From Kondoa malvinella (Eukaryota; Basidiomycota; Agaricostilbomycetes; Agaricostilbales; Kondoaceae): DNA of 64,000 bases. This document shows, piece after piece, positions 11,114 through 21,874 of the stretch (positions are counted from its first letter, which is position 1; every line of letters starts with the position of its first letter). Below the pieces are notes generated by a model. That model had not been told where the DNA came from and ran no database searches. It saw only the letters and a program-made list of their open reading frames with translations. The stretch spans positions 372,001-436,000 of the forward strand of contig BCIM01000011.1 in NCBI GenBank assembly GCA_039545315.1, read 5' to 3'. The position numbers and the translations under genes were made by a program.

Positions 11114-11961
11114 ATGAGCGATTCCCCTCTGCCTACTCCAGCGCTACCGCCGCATTCAAGCTCGAGACCTTCTGTAGACTATGCGGAACCAATAAGATCT
11201 TCATCGCCAATGCAAACAGAAGCTCAACCTTCTCAGCATCCTTCGATAGATGGTCGGAAATCTTTTACCGCACCTATAAGAAGACGTATAGTGCCTCCAG
11301 TGCGGCTTGGCTCTGGTATCAAGCGAAAGGCAGCGATGCAAGAGACCGATGATGGCGACATACTAGTTTCCATTGACCTTATTCCTCTCCGACGCAATGC
11401 AGCCCCGTCTCCACCTACTTTCGCTCACAATACACCACAGACGGCCCGCGTAGGGATGTTCAAGAATCCAAGCTCATCTTCAATGTCCCGCTTACCTTCG
11501 ACAATGGAGGAATCCGAACTGGAGCCAGCTGTGCATGGGCTGAATCAAGTGAACTCGCACGTCAAGCTGTTAGATGTCTTTCTGCTCGCGATATTCATCG
11601 TGAGTCACGCCTCAGATGCTCGTACTATCGTGATAAGTGTGCCGAATCGAAGAACCAAAGAGGCTAGGAATACAGAAAGCAAAGAAGGTCATTAATTTCT
11701 CGAATCGTTCACGAGTCGCACTCAATCTATCTCATCTCTCTAGGACTGGCTCACATATCAGATCAATCTGCGCGACTTGTCGCTTTGGCGGATGATGTCC
11801 AGATAAGGTAAGCTCGTCCCTAGACACCATTCCATCCATCTCAAGATGCTTGGAACTGCATAGCCAGTGATCGTGAGACGCGTACGGAAGAAACCCTTCA
11901 GATCATCTGGGCCAGCAAAGCACCTCTGCTGTATGGAACGGACATTGCTGCTCGTCACTGA
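11114..11961 (+). CDS. Hypothetical protein, 243 aa
   Basis: Model join(11114..11687,11744..11807,11868..11961) with matching phases. The N-terminal ~150 residues are Ser/Pro/Arg-rich and probably disordered (MSDSPLPTPALPPHSSSRPS, then IRRRIVPPVRLGSGIKRK). The last ~50 are helical and acidic (LAHISDQSARLVALADDVQI, then ETRTEETLQIIW), ending in TDIAARH. One more intron may lie near 11540-11640, where composition changes to an oddly hydrophobic run. It is convergent with the gene at 12069-12673, about 110 bases away. Basic disordered N-terminus plus short helical tail would fit a chromatin or spindle adaptor, but that is only an impression. Confidence 0.5.
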
Positions 11962-12068
11962 CAAAAGCTGTCAAAATACATATCGTCGTGTTTCAATGAT
12001 AATGTGCAGATAGCTATCCTGCTCCCTACCCAGCTTCAGTCCAGCTCCTTGTCTGTATGAGCTGCTGG

Positions 12069-12673
12069 CTATTCGGTTTGCAGCTTGATGAGCGTCGCCT
12101 TTCTGAAAGATATGAATGATTAGGAACCGTTTGCAAGGGTGACATAAGGTAAGCGTACACCTCGTCGCGTTGAGCTTTCAGACCTTCCAATGTAAACTCA
12201 GCATTCTGGATTCTTACATTGGCATTCTCCTTGGCTGCCACATTGCCAGCAATGTCGCTGAAAACGGGTTTAGGCATCGAAAAAACGCTAAATATGTACT
12301 GACTGTCGGCGGTATTCTCTGAGCGAGGCCTCAATCTCCGCTTCGACATTCTTGACTCGCTGAATTAGCCCTTGAAACTCCGACTGCAGGTCTTGAATGA
12401 GTACCCGGGTCTCCCATGTGACTGCTACACAGTCAATCCGTTGTCACAGTCTGCGGAGCATCAAGCAAATACCTGAATCTTCCTGAAAGAACCGCTTTTT
12501 AGCAACAGCATCGTCACTTGGTACAAAGACGTACATTGTTTCCAGGGCTAGGCTAAAATGCTTTCATGGCGTGCAGCAAACGAAGACAGTAAAGGACCTA
12601 CAGCAACAGATCCAGAAGAGCTGGAGGTCGGGACTGAGGGGCTTCTGTTGGATCCAGGATTGTGATAACCCAT
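12069..12673 (-). CDS. Small coiled-coil protein (~120 aa)
   Basis: Read on the minus strand from ATG at 12673 (MGYHNPGSNRSPSVPTSSSS) to TAG at 12069, about six short exons including a 10-nt one (GAAGATTCAG). After a Ser/Pro-rich lead of ~35 residues the rest is heptad-like helix: VLIQDLQSEFQGLIQRVKN, EAEIEASLREYRR, KENANVRIQNAEFTLEGL, KATLIKLQTE. Nearly every hydrophobic falls in a or d spacing. Such short coiled-coil proteins are often subunits of larger assemblies (kinetochore, BLOC-1-like, septin or spindle), but I cannot choose. The last intron uses a GTACGC donor, which puts the KATLIKLQTE ending in frame. Confidence 0.5.
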
Positions 12674-13225
12674 GCGTACGTCGCGGTCAGCCTGTTCAAT
12701 CCTTCAGCAAGGTTCGAAGCTGAAGAACGGACATATAGGTACCATCAGGAATAGCAAAGACAAAGAGTTGAAGTTGTCGAAGAGATTTGAAACTGATTGT
12801 TGTTCAGGCAGTCTGCTTGCGCCACGAATTGAAACTTGATCTATCGACTGACGTATCATGCTTGGCTGTATGCAGGAGCGATTCTTTACGGAAGTGAAAG
12901 AGCAGAAGTCAACGTCAGCGCACCAATCTACCGCTGATCTTGCGCGAATGAGTCGCGTCCTGCTGCATGATCAACCGTGTCCAGGCCACGATAGAGCAGG
13001 AGAAAGCACATACTGATGAGGCGAAAAGCGAAAAAGCGAGAAGTGCTTCTGTCTGTAGTCTTGCAGGGAGAGTATGAGGACTGCAACGTTATGCAGACTA
13101 CACGTGAATTGGAAGCTTAGGAGGAAGAGAGGTCGCCGATATCAAGGGATCAAATCTAATTACAAACAAAGAGGAAGTCGAGGCAATCGTTCAACCTTGA
13201 TACAACGTCGAAATCAAAATACCCC
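12674..13225. other. Intergenic, no gene seen
   Basis: About 550 bases upstream of the coiled-coil gene and before duplication copy B. No plausible exon, repeat or RNA gene was noticed. Confidence 0.4.
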
Positions 13226-13325
13226 GGCTAGAAAGGGATACGAAGAAGGCATGACAGATTTCGGCGGAACGTCAAATCGGGAATCGGAGAGCTGGAAGAA
13301 CGTCCCTTCGCCGTTCGCTGCTTGA
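13226..13325 (+). pseudogene. Fragment of the 9880-10656 gene (3' end only)
   Basis: Encodes ARKGYEEGMTDFGGTS, then SESWKNVPSPFAA and a stop, matching the last ~33 residues of the gene at 9880 (ARKGYEEDMAEFGGTS, SESWKNFPSPFAS). No upstream exons, start codon or rest of the protein lie nearby, so it is a gene tail carried along in the duplication. The frame is intact and several differences are silent or conservative. That could reflect a young duplication or a short surviving peptide. Confidence 0.8.
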
Positions 13326-13626
13326 CGCGCAAATCAGCGAATCCGACCTCAAGGCAATAACGAGTCGTCTTATGAAAGATTGAGTAGACGCTGCCCTAGC
13401 TGTTGCCATCAGCTTAGTCAGTCTGTCAGTCTGTCTCAGAGCCAAGGCTGATGATCGCAACTCGATAGATGATTTAAACCAGTTCAATACAAATGCAAGT
13501 TGACGCACCTTCAAAGTCCCTTGATCTTCTCTGCTGTCTATTGCCCAGTCGTGTCTCCTTGCCGTAAATCTCTTTCGGCCAACGCTATCCTTTGTCTCTT
13601 TCCGTCCGATGTTGGCTTCTAATCCG
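13226..13626 (+). repeat. Direct duplication, copy B
   Basis: About 400 bases matching 10557-10961 in direct orientation, 2.67 kb apart. It holds the gene fragment and its 3' flank and ends about 166 bases before the YTP1-like start codon. Each copy therefore sits just upstream of a different gene. Homology fades at the TCCGTCCGATGTTGGCTTCT block and its next few bases. Confidence 0.85.
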
Positions 13627-13791
13627 TCTGTAATCTCGCAAGTCTGGTCGAGGCTTTTCTTATCTACCGCTACCAGTTATCTTTTCATCGCGCTGAATCA
13701 GGCCTGCTTCTTACTATCGACTCTCCAGACTCAGATCTGCCTTTGGCCATCCTTCGCTTCCGAACAGAACTTTACTTCGAGCCTGCTTAAG

Positions 13792-15564
13792 ATGAAGCTT
13801 CTTGTCTTGAGCGCCCTACTCTTCCTGACTTCATCTGTTGTTGGGCATTCCGGTATGTCTTCGTAAACGCCAAGGAGCGCGCACTGCTCATCTAGATGGT
13901 ACGAGACATGCTCCATCAGCTCCGCCGGATTCCAACGAGCCAATTGACGTCATTCTAGGAGCGCATATGGTTCTTCAGCTCTTTGCCTGGGGCATATTGC
14001 TGCCAGCCGGAATGGTATTGGGCTTGACGAAGAGTAGACTTCATGTTCCGGTGAGTTCTTCCAAGTTGCCAATGTCGATTTTCGCATGCTAAAAGTATGC
14101 AAGGTTCAAACGCTGGGCATCCTTTTGACTGTAGTTGGTGTTCAGCTAGCGGTTAGTCGGTCTGACGATACTTGACGGTATTCCTGAGCCGACGAGTAGC
14201 ACCATCATGGCGGTCGAACATTCTACCATACTGCTCATGGTTCCCTCGCCTACTTCTTGACCTTCTATGTGAGTATCTTACTGCTATTCACAATGCCTCA
14301 GCTGATGGGTCGACAGCTCTTTGGCCAAGTTGCATGCGGAATCTTTCTCAAATTGCATGTCATGGAAAGCTCGAAAATGCGCAAGTATGTGCTGTCGGTA
14401 CACAGCTCCTTTGGCAAGATCTTTCCTATCATCAGCTGGGCTCAAATATGCATGGGAATCGTTGCAGCTCTCGGGTTTTGCTCCAACGGTGCTCCGCCTG
14501 ATGATTATATGGGCCAATGCGCCTTACATATCATCGAGGGCAGCAGGTATGCTTCTAGTGTAACGATTTAGCTGCGCTGACGTGCTCGAGAAGCTTCCAA
14601 GCTTATGGCATTGTTTTGCTGCTGTCGTTCCGATTGGGTGGACCTTGCCTCGCGAAACGTAATCTCAGTCAAGAATATCTCGATAGCCGGGTGCTTGTGG
14701 TCTATGGAATCTCTACTGCAGCAGTCTCGCGTAATGGTAAGCTTATGCTGCCATCTGAGCTGCCCTGCTTTAATACGCATACAGGTTTTGGCTACTTTGG
14801 TCATGCAACGCATTGGTCACACAAAGATATGCAACATACAGCTGTTGGTGCGTTTTTATATCTGACTGCGTATATGTGCTGATATGGCTCAGGCATTCTT
14901 TTCGTCTTTGGCGGCGCAACCGGAATATGGCTAAGTCGCAACGCGAAGAGAAGTGTCATACCAGCTATCGTGATAGGCGCTACTGGACTGGCTATGTCAA
15001 GCCACGAACAGCCTACGATGCTCTCAACCATGACGCACCGACTATTTGGTCTAGCGCTCGGTCTGTTCGCTGTCGTCCGCATCGCGGAGATTAGCTTCTT
15101 GCTCCACGACGAACAAGACTCGGTGAAGCCTTCTCCTTTACAATACCTTTCTCCTTTACTTATGATTACTGCTGGGTGAATCCATAGTCCAACTTCGTGG
15201 GCATTTCGCTAATGGCGTTTTTTCAGAGTGGCATTCGCAAGCGCCCATCATGAGCAGCTTGAATGGATGGATCAACTAGGCTTGGACCATGTCACGTCAG
15301 TTTGCCGGTGCTCTTTTCCCTGCCGCGGTGCTGAGCCCATTCGTCCACAGATACTCGTTGCTGATCCTCTCGGCCGCCTTCGCGGTCTTCTTTTGGGCAA
15401 ATATGCTCCTCTCTCTGTATGCGACATTTGGAAGCAAATCGGCGCACAAAGGAACCGAGTTTCCTTCACTTGCATCTCTGCAAAGGCGATTTTCTCGGTC
15501 ATCCAGCATGGACAAGACTGTCTATGCTTCAGTGCCGGCAATGGAAGCGATGAGATCGCCTTGA
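13792..15564 (+). CDS. YTP1: YTP1-like multi-pass membrane protein
   Basis: About eight exons from ATG at 13792 to TGA at 15562-15564. A cleavable signal peptide (MKLLVLSALLFLTSSVVGHS) is followed by a cytochrome-b561-like segment (DVILGAHMVLQLFAWGILL, then a THHGG-like region). The family's C-terminal block follows: GYFGHATHWSHKDMQHT, GGATGIWLSRNAKRS, TGLAMSSHEQPTMLSTMTHR. This matches the fungal YTP1 architecture (DUF2427 plus Ytp1 domain). The yeast protein is an integral membrane protein of unknown function with faint likeness to electron-transport proteins. Conserved histidines in several helices fit haem or metal binding, which is inference. The tail is Ser/Arg-rich and cytosolic. Confidence 0.85.
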
Positions 15565-15714
15565 ACCAACAAGCGAAGCGCACACTACACTATAGGGACC
15601 TCATGCTTGTCGATACATAGACACTCAAGTTGAATGTATAATAACAATCGACTAGGTCTCACAGACGGTACATGAAACTCATCTACTTCCCACTCGTGTG
15701 GTCGTGAGGAAGTG

Positions 15715-17767
15715 ATGGGACCTATGCTTGTGACTACTTATGATGAGATTCATGCTGGGGAGTTCAAGAAGCAGTGCATTCCCACAAACGGCCACAACAT
15801 GCAAGCGAAGATCACAGGATGGCAGAAGATTGCACAGGATAAGCAAGCAAGACGCAACGAACAGATACCGCGAGGCTGGCGAATACCCGCTGAGCAGCTA
15901 GAGAACCTTGGACATAACGTCACGAGCTTCCCAAAAGAGAGCGGATTGCTGTCAGACACGGACTTGGAGATTACAGTACGTATGAGCTTAAGCAGTAGGA
16001 TTGTATATGGCTGATAGAGAGCAAGGAAACGTCATGCGAGCAACTGCTGGAGCGGTTGCAAACAGGAGCAATCTCGTCTGTAGAAGTCACACAAGCTTTC
16101 TGTCACCGTGCTGCAATCGCTCAACAGCTCGTGAACTGCCTCACCGAGATCTTCTTCGTCGAAGCGATGGAAACAGCTCGCGCTGCAGATGCGCATCTAG
16201 CCCGCACAGGAAAGCCTATGGGCCCTCTTCACGGTTTACCAATCAGTATAAAGGATTCTTTTCAGATCAAAGGGATGGATTCCACGGTAGGCTTGTAAGT
16301 CAGCAAATTCAGCAAATTCGCCTCTGTCGCGACGCGATACTGACGCGTTACGGCGATGCCAGCATTCAATGGACGAATCAGCCAGTACATTCAGCCGAGA
16401 GCGAGACTGTCCTCGTCAAGCTTTTGCGGCAGGCTGGTGCTGTCTTGTACTGTAAAACCAACATCCCGTTAGTTCTATATCTTCATGTTTATGGATTCAA
16501 GCTCAAGAGGGTAAAGTGCCTCCATGATGCACATAGAATCTTACAATAATGTCTGGGGTCGAGTGCTAAATCCACACAACCGTCAGCTCTCGCCAGGCGG
16601 TTCTACGGGTGGTGGTGCAGCTTTGGTGGCTCTGAAGGGATCACCCTTAGACATAGGCACTGATATCGGAGGATCGTAAGCATATCTTGTATGCTTCAAT
16701 CGTCCTGGCTGACGGAATCTACAGGATCCGCATTCCCGCTGCATTTTGTGGCATATATGGCTTGAAACCATCTCAAGGCCGTTTCCCTACTTACGGAACG
16801 CGCTCAGGCCTGGCTGGTCAAGAAGCTGTAGCATCGACAAACGGACCTATGACAAACTCGCTAGAAAGCCTCGCAACCTATGCTGCATCTCTGATTGCGA
16901 TGGAACCTTGGCGATTCGATAGTCGTTGTATACCTATTCCATGGAGATCGATCGCTCTTCCGCCTGTCTTGTGCTTTGCCATTCTATGCGATGACAACGT
17001 CGTTCGACCTTTCCCACCTATTATTCGAGCATTGAAGCAAGTCGCCGAAAGACTCAAGGCTGCCGGACATGAGGTTCTTGAGTGGGACGCTGAGGATCTC
17101 TACGAGGAAGGCACAAAGATCCTACACAAGCTTTACGAAGCTGATGGCGGCCAAACTATCCGATCTCACTTTGACGCATCTGATGAACCTTGGCCTGGCG
17201 GGTTGGCGAGGTACGCGGAGCTTTCCAAAGATGCGGATAATGATCTCGTCAGTCGCCAATCTAATCCTGTAGTTTGTACTGAGAAGGCTATAGCGAGTCT
17301 CGGAGTATTTCAAGCTACACCTAGCGCGATCTGCTTTTGTGCAAAGATACTATGCAAAGATAGAGGCGTCCGCAAGCTTGACTAAGGTAAGTGCCCTGTC
17401 CTCTGCTACAATGTATCTGATGAGTATACAGACTGGTAGACCTATAGATGGCATCATCTCACCTGTCTCAGCCATGACAGCATGTCGGCACGATACTTAC
17501 AAGTACTGGGGCTATTCAGGCGTAATCAACCTGCTCGATTTCTCTGTCGTCTCATTTCCAGTGACGAATGTGGACAAGGCTTTGGATCCAATAGACAGCA
17601 GCTATCAACCTCGGTCCGAATTGGATCGAGCTGTGTGGGAGGAATATGATCCTGAAGTCTATCATGGAGCTCCGGTTGGTCTGCAGCTGATAGGCAAAAG
17701 GCTAGAGGAAGAAAAGGTCATGGAGATGGCCAAGGTAGTGCAGAAGGCTGCTCGAGTTCCCTTCTAA
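15715..17767 (+). CDS. Amidase (acetamidase-type, amidase signature family)
   Basis: About eight exons. The start is placed at the ATG at 15715 (MGPMLVTTYDEIH); a later Met before ITGWQKIAQDKQARR would also serve. The Ser-cisSer-Lys catalytic centre is visible: Lys in PISIKDSF, the glycine/serine loop in LSPGGSTGGGAAL, and the nucleophile region DIGTDIGGSIRIPAAFCG. The C-terminal half carries GLKPSQGRFPTYG, NGPMTNSLESL, GIISPVSAMTA and the closing PVGLQLIGKRLEEEKVMEMA. The family hydrolyses acetamide, fatty acid amides or similar amides to acid and ammonia; substrate cannot be told here. The junctions around 17240-17340 and 16300-16380 are the least certain. Confidence 0.85.
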
Positions 17768-17967
17768 GAGCATACTCTGGTTCAAGACAGCGCGATTAGC
17801 CAGATTATGATCTGCCAATGTATGCATTCACCACAATGCTCCTCTTTCTCCGTATCGCTGTGCAGAGCTCGTACAAAAGCGCTGGCAGTGACGTATTAGA
17901 GTTGGACACGTGGTCCCAAGCCCTCGGTTGCAGCGCCTCTTCTGGTCCAACAGCCGCTCCATACAAT

Positions 17968-18548
17968 ATGTACACGCATCATTGGGTAGTAGACGAGAAG
18001 CACGCTCCGTTGCTGGAGGAAGTAAGCCTGGTCCAGGATCTGGCCAATTTGCTCTGACATTTGAGCCGATATATGTAGCACTTTACGCAACTCGAGGAAG
18101 ACGCCAAAGCTCTCGCTGAAGCTGCTTCAGTCACTGTGCAGCTCGACATCCAGCCTGAAGAGTCTATCACCTTGAATGGCTCAGAGGACGAAGCGGGGTA
18201 AGTTCGCAGCCTGCCTCTGTTCTGTTCTGCCTGAGCAACATGTTGGCGTAGCGATCCGTTAGTCATCAAGCCTGGTGTGCAGTCCTTCGGTACTGTCAAG
18301 ACTGGCAAGAAGGACTATGATGAGGTAGGAGCGGCTCTATGTCTACATGTCGTGTGTCTCACATTGCTTTGCAGGTCGTCGTTGCGTTATTGCTCCGGCT
18401 GGCGCACTATGTAGAAGACTTTGATGTCATCTCGAGCGATGGGAGCTGGGATTCGGAAGAGTGGAACATTGGCAGGCGCTTGTACGAACGAGTCTTCCCT
18501 GATCGACCGGAACAACCGTCTTCCATGGTTGACAAGGACGATGATTGA
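17968..18548 (+). CDS. Hypothetical protein, 139 aa
   Basis: Model join(17968..18021,18079..18197,18252..18324,18375..18548), all phases agreeing and all introns 50-57 nt. It begins MYTHHWVVDEKHAPLLEEHF, is acidic and helical through ALAEAASVTVQLDIQPEESI, then KPGVQSFGTVKTGKKDYDEV, VALLLRLAHYVEDFDV and an acidic end (SSMVDKDDD). The frame is open upstream to an ATG at 17818, which would add 50 residues of poorer quality. No family is recognised. It starts 200 bases after the amidase on the same strand. Confidence 0.55.
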
Positions 18549-19364
18549 GTAGAAAGCATCGTGAGCTCATCCTTGATTCAATTTTTTGGGATGTCGTCGC
18601 TCATTTGCTGGACTGACAGAAAGAACAGACAATGCATTCAAAAGAAAAGCATCGATATGCGCCCTGGCATCTCTAGATCTACTATTCGCTCTTCTCTCTC
18701 TTCCTCCTTCCTTAATGTCTATACCTTTTTGTCTGTATCAAGCGATGGTTACCAGACTCAACGCTCCGATAACAAGATAGCGCAAAATGGCATTTGCAGC
18801 ACAAGGTTGCTGCGGTATATGTCGTAGTCTTGTTCGCGTGACGCGGCAGCCCGCATAGTCGATATCCCTAGCGGCATGCGCTGATGCTGCCTTGGCCTGC
18901 TTGACCAGATTGCGTCGAAAGTAGCTCTATACACAGTGCGCGAGGACTATTGTCAGCGGTAGAGTCCTTCGCCAGACCGAGAACATGGGCGGATGTTGAG
19001 CTGCTAGATCGCAGCGTCTGTTCAAGTATATTCGCAGCCGGGCAGATGCACACTCTTCCTCTCGCGTGCAGCTTTGTATAACTCTGTCGATTGCGCTGAG
19101 AGGAGTGTGTGATGAATTTCAGGCGCATCGATAAGAGTGAAGAAAGGAGCGGAAAAGGATGTTACTGCAAGCGAAAGACAGAAGGGAAACGAGCCTATTC
19201 GAAAGGCAAGTTTAGCGAGAGTAGAGATATGCTTAAGGAGGAGCTCCGAGCAGTGAAAGCTCGAGAGACATCGAAGCATAAAGGAGGAAGGTAGACAAAG
19301 ATAAGAGAAGCACAAGGTTTAAAAGAATCCATAATATACATACAGCTGAGAATCCTTGCATCTG
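18549..19364. other. Intergenic, no gene seen
   Basis: About 815 bases between convergent genes (139-aa unknown and VPS29). Short frames on both strands lack any family signal and splice context. I found no repeat or RNA gene; this is long for a convergent gap in this window. Confidence 0.4.
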
Positions 19365-20295
19365 CTATGTCACTCGCTGAGCTTGCGATCCCGCACCTCC
19401 GATTCGTACTTCGACCTGTCAACCAATGTTATTGAATACTTTATTTAGGCAAGGTAGACTGACCTTCTCCACCTTGACCTCATCATTGATCAACTGGTAC
19501 ACATACGTAACAATCACATAACCCTGAATATCCAGCAGAACGAAAGAGGGCGTCGGACTTGGCGGACTATTCCCTTCTGATTTGTCTGAACTTTGCGCAG
19601 AAAAAGTTGACGAAGTCATGAAAGCGCCTGAAGCTGATCCAGGATTGACAAAGAAACGGTTTTCTAGCTCGTAGCCTTCGAATCTGTCATCGCGCGACGA
19701 CCTTCGTTAACTGTGAATCATCACAGAAGGTCCAGCACTAACCGATGCGTCCCTCCACTGACAAGCACATCTACATCCATCGTCCGTGCGATGGCTGCCA
19801 ATGACTCGCTATCGCCTAAAGGAACAGCTTGATGACCATGTATCACGCCTATCCGCAGCGGTCCATGCTGAAGCACGAGCGAAGGTGGGAAAGCGTTGTT
19901 CTGTGTTCTCCAAGATGCATTATCAGCTTGAGGCTGATATGACTGTCTGTGAGAGCACCTCATCCCAATCTCCTCTGACGCATCGCACATCCGGCGCTAC
20001 ACCTCGCAAGTAGTCAAAGGTCTCTCTATCGCAGACATTGCCCGTGCCTGTTCTCGTATCGAGCAATCAGCTTTACGAAATAGCTGATGCCAATTCGACG
20101 AACACAGGATTTGCTGGATCTTGCCTGGTACGAGCAATTTCTTGAACTTGGCTGGGAGGTCATGACATCTTTTGCGCGATATCAGCGTGAACGACAACAG
20201 TTATAGGGAAGGTTTGCGCACCTATAAGGAATGTGTAGGTCGCCTATCACGAGCACTGACAGGTATAGACATGAGCTGTTTATTCGCTTGATGCA
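19365..20295 (-). CDS. VPS29: Vps29, retromer subunit
   Basis: Calcineurin-like phosphoesterase fold protein of the retromer cargo-recognition complex (Vps26-Vps29-Vps35), endosome to Golgi recycling. The order is diagnostic: [110 protein letters not shown], then [19 protein letters not shown]. An insert of ~20 Ser/Pro-rich residues precedes the last strands. TAG is at 19365-19367. The first coding exon, probably very short, lies near 20290 and is not pinned down. SGGTHR stands where animals have SGHTH; I recall GGTH in other fungi too. Confidence 0.9.
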
Positions 20296-20533
20296 CGGAG
20301 AACGTCTCACCCAGCACTGTAAATCAGACAAGCCTTCAGGCAGGAGTCGAAGGATGGCCATCTAGAGACCTACCCATACTTCTAATAGGCTGCCTAAGGC
20401 TGAGTCGAGTCGTCGATGTTGATCAAGCGACTGCAGGCATGACGCGAATGTTCAGACGTCGTTCTAAGATCTCAAATGCTCTATCTCACAGACCCACTGC
20501 AGCCCAATAGCAATACACATTACCTCATCCAGC

Positions 20534-21400
20534 TCAATCCCCAGTCACTTCATCAAGTTCGACATCCGCATTCGCCGGCGGAGGTCCTCTAGCAGCGCCA
20601 ACAAGTTCATCATCCTCCATATCCTCATCGTCCATCATCTGTTCTTGTTCTTCCTGCGCTGCCAAGTTTGCCCTGGCGTCCTTCTTGCTCTTTCGAGCTA
20701 ATTCTTCGGCTTCGCGCTTCACTTCTGCTTCGTTCTCTAATGCGTCTGAGGGTAGGATAGGCGCAGAGAGGTGCGATTGAATGAGTTCAAGTAGTTCCGG
20801 TACTCTATCGCCTATCCGCGCGTCGGTGTTGTCCACCATCTGTACATCATCACATTTTTTGTGAGCATTAGAAACACGCAGTAGAAGTAAAGACGCACAG
20901 CGATTAGTTCAGGTTCATAAGCAGGTGTCATGTTGACCAATTGCAGCTTCTCGAGTTTCGTCAAAGAAGGTTCGAATTTCCCCAAATCTGAAGTCAAAGT
21001 AGCTACGCCTTGTGAAGTTTGGCGAACGGTGCTGTATTCCGTATCTTGAAGAAACTCTATCGCCTTAAAACAGACAGTCAGGCAACAGTCGGGCAGGAAC
21101 GCTTAAACAAAGGGGAGACTTACTTGTACTTGCACGCTCCTGACATTCTCAGGCGCTAATAATCTCCCAATCTCTTTTCCCTCATCCCAAGCAGGCAACA
21201 AAATCGCTTTGTCACCTCGATGACTATCTTCTAATTTCCTTCGACCATCTTTAAGAGCATGTATAGCAGCTGCTTGTGTGCGTTGCTCATCCAGTAGTAA
21301 TGCGAGCACTTCTCTATTGGAGATGAACCCAATGTGTTTGTCTAGAGTCTGTGTAACGTCAAAAGGCGAGCAAGGCGAAAGGACGAGAAGGTACCTCCAT
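20534..21400 (-). CDS. RPC17: RNA polymerase III subunit of the Rpc17/RPC9 (CRCP) family
   Basis: Starts at 21400 with a 6-nt first exon (Met-Glu), then an intron at 21349-21394 and TLDKHIGFISNREVLALLLD. Further blocks are EFLQDTEYSTVRQTS, LGKFEPSLTKLEKLQLVNMT, AYEPELIAVMVDNTDARIGD and VPELLELIQSHL. This is the Rpb4/RPC9 helical (HRDC-like) fold that pairs with the Rpb7-like Rpc25 to form the Pol III stalk, needed for initiation at tRNA and 5S genes. A C-terminal extension of ~65 residues is Glu/Asp/Met-rich (EEQEQMMDDEDMEDDEL). That tail is unusual for the family. The gene is divergent from the PARP-finger gene. Confidence 0.85.
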
Positions 21401-21874
21401 GATCTGTCAATGGTTATGTGTGAGAAACTTGTAGGAGCATTACGACGATATAGATGACGATATGAAGAGCACCAGAAGGCAGACACAGCTCGATAACAAT
21501 GTGAGGGAAAATCACAGGCGTGAAGCAAAGTGCGCAGGAGAGAGCGGGGATTGCAACAGAAAGGAAAAACAAAGAGACAGAAACACATCAAATCAAGCAA
21601 AAGACAGATGCTCACCTTCTACAAGCTAATCCCCAGCTGTTGTGGCCGAAGCAGGTCTACCTCGAGCAAACTAGTTTCAAACGCCTGTTGCCCTGCACTC
21701 AGCATCATCGAGCTTTGTACACGCGCGTAGTGATCTTTCCAACAGCTCTACAAAGCTACACAGTGAGTCCCCTGGGAATCATGCGTATTATGCATGACGC
21801 TTTGTTTTGTCCCATTCTCGCCAGCGCCTTTCAAGCCCCTCACCTTTTCTCTCTGCTTCTACCATTAGCACATC
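21401..21874. promoter_or_regulatory. Divergent intergenic region (RPC17 / PARP-finger gene)
   Basis: About 474 bases upstream of both genes. It has short pyrimidine-rich stretches (for example 21838-21860, CCTCACCTTTTCTCTCTGCT) just before the ATG at 21875, a usual fungal core-promoter feature. No specific binding site could be identified. Confidence 0.4.

Noticed and set aside
10777..11352. 191-codon plus-strand frame overlapping the duplication and the gene at 11114
   Set aside because: It crosses the non-coding 3' flank of the upstream gene and is out of frame with the 243-aa spliced model, which joins three exons in phase. The frame has no start context or family signal.
17122..17313. 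Frameshift or pseudogene signal in the amidase
   Set aside because: Frame changes coincide with GT and AG sites at normal intron spacing, and conserved blocks continue on both sides.
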